Below, piece by piece: positions 63,299 to 64,000 of a stretch of DNA of 64,000 bases (within the stretch, counting starts at the first letter, position 1; each line of letters begins with the position of its first letter). The notes below the pieces were generated by a model. The model saw nothing but the letters and a program-made list of their open reading frames with translations. It made no database searches and was not told the origin of the DNA. The stretch is taken from assembly GCF_900163815.1 (NCBI RefSeq), contig NZ_FUKO01000029.1:1-64000 (forward strand), read 5' to 3'. A program made the translations under genes and the position numbers. Source of the stretch: Microbacterium esteraromaticum. Its GTDB lineage: Bacteria; Actinomycetota; Actinomycetes; Actinomycetales; Microbacteriaceae.

Positions 63299-63937
63299 TC
63301 AGCGTTCGGCGGGCTGCTGCAGTCCGCCGAACGCAATCGCGATCACGTCGTCAGCGAGCTGATCCGGGGTCAGCGAGCCGTCCGGCTTGTACCACTCGAC
63401 GATCGAGTTGATCATCCCGAACAGCAGTCTCGTGATTGTGCGCGAGTCGATGTCAGTGCGTACCGAACCGTCCGCGCGAGCCAGATCCACCAACGTGGCG
63501 ATCTCGTGGTCGAATCGGCGTCGACGTTCCAGCGCCGACCGCTCCAGTTCGGTGTTGCCACGCAGCCGCAGCAGCAGCGTCACGTACGGCAGTTCCCGCA
63601 CGAGGACGAGCACCGCACCGCGCAGAACGAAGCGCAGCCGGTCTGCGGGAGAGCCATTGCGCGCGCCTGGCTCCTCCAGCACGGATTCGAGGCCGTCAAG
63701 AGCCTTGTCCAGCGCGAGACGGAGCAGGTCCTCTTTGCCCGCGACGTGATAGTAGATGGCCGACTTCGTCGTCCCCAGACGCTCCGCCAGAACCCCCATA
63801 GACGTGGCGTCGTACCCGCGATCGTTGAACGCGGCCACCGAGATGTCGAGCACCGCCGCCAAGTCGTACGCAGCACGGTTGCCACGGCCGTTCCCTCCGC
63901 GGGGAGCCGTAGTGCGCGTGCTCGTGGACTGGCTCAT
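63299..63937 (-). CDS. paaR: TetR family regulator, PaaR-like
   Basis: 212 residues with an N-terminal TetR helix-turn-helix (VAAFNDRGYDATSMGVLAER, LGTTKSAIYYHVAGKEDLLR) and a C-terminal ligand domain. In actinobacteria and Thermus-like bacteria PaaR represses paa genes and is released by phenylacetyl-CoA. Its place at the end of the paaZ operon and the two palindromic operators in the cluster fit that role. It converges on paaZ with an 11-nt gap. The ATG has no strong ribosome site. Confidence 0.85.
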   Translation of the reverse strand: MSQSTSTRTTAPRGGNGRGNRAAYDLAAVLDISVAAFNDRGYDATSMGVLAERLGTTKSAIYYHVAGKEDLLRLALDKALDGLESVLEEPGARNGSPADRLRFVLRGAVLVLVRELPYVTLLLRLRGNTELERSALERRRRFDHEIATLVDLARADGSVRTDIDSRTITRLLFGMINSIVEWYKPDGSLTPDQLADDVIAIAFGGLQQPAER

Positions 63938-63967
63938 CAGAACATGACTCTAACCGAGGGGATGGTC

Positions 63968-63996
63968 TTGATCGCCCCCGACACCCATGCTACCCT
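63968..63996 (+). promoter_or_regulatory. Rightward promoter at the window edge
   Basis: TTGATC (63968-63973) and TACCCT (63991-63996), spaced 17 nt, form a good -35/-10 pair pointing out of the window. Opposite the paaR start, it probably drives a further operon, such as paaABCDE, outside the window. Confidence 0.45.
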
Positions 63997-64000
63997 AACT

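Overview
The window is high-GC actinobacterial DNA and most resembles Microbacteriaceae (Microbacterium-like). The grounds are the gene order tlyA-nadK-recN-pyrG-xerD-parA-scpA-scpB-rluB-tyrA-cmk-der, many ATGA-type gene overlaps, frequent GTG starts and a DUF222/HNH gene. It falls into three parts.

(1) Positions 1-21.4 kb are conserved chromosome. A long co-directional run of genes on the + strand covers a TPR-like protein, a HAD phosphatase, TlyA rRNA methyltransferase, NAD kinase, RecN, CTP synthase, a Nudix hydrolase, XerD, ParA, ScpAB, RluB, prephenate dehydrogenase, CMP kinase and the GTPase Der. A hairpin terminator follows der. Next come an amino-acid dehydrogenase, a Nudix/NYN-type fusion, an HNH endonuclease, an S4 RNA-binding protein, a small unknown protein and a GNAT acetyltransferase.

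(2) Positions 21.4-47.3 kb are an integrated conjugative-type element. Its left edge lies at a split tRNA-Pro: a 44-nt 5' half-gene stands 36 nt before a complete tRNA-Pro(GGG). Beyond that, nearly everything is on the minus strand: integrase, excisionase-like protein, DUF4913, SSB, VirD4 coupling ATPase, VirB4 ATPase, SCO6880-type membrane protein, VirB6/TrbL-like protein, two paralogous pilin-like proteins, a lysozyme/M23 cell-wall hydrolase, ParB-like, DUF2637-HTH, a primase-polymerase, a set of four related proteins of unknown function and a DNA methyltransferase. A DprA-like gene and a small HTH regulator run the opposite way. No relaxase was recognised, and the matching right attachment site was not found in the window. 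The island therefore probably extends past 64 kb. Twelve of the minus-strand genes have an ACCTG box upstream of the start codon, in five cases at exactly 51-52 nt. Most of these leaders also hold a hairpin between the box and the Shine-Dalgarno sequence. This is the most unusual pattern in the window.

(3) Positions 47.3-64 kb start with a degraded zone: an unknown gene, an AraC regulator, a TauE permease and a TetR regulator without its DNA-binding domain. An aromatic catabolic cluster follows. PaaK and PaaI run leftward. A GMC alcohol oxidoreductase and an aldehyde dehydrogenase, with a convergent FeaR-like AraC regulator, look like an upper route from an aromatic alcohol or aldehyde to phenylacetate. 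A thiolase, enoyl-CoA hydratase, 3-hydroxyacyl-CoA dehydrogenase, thioesterase and PaaZ operon supplies the lower phenylacetyl-CoA pathway. A PaaR-like TetR repressor closes the cluster. Two copies of one promoter/operator segment flank the upper-pathway genes, and the first copy still carries a broken stub of the thiolase gene, so the cluster was built by duplication and insertion. The paaABCDE monooxygenase genes are not in the window; a promoter pointing off the right edge may drive them.
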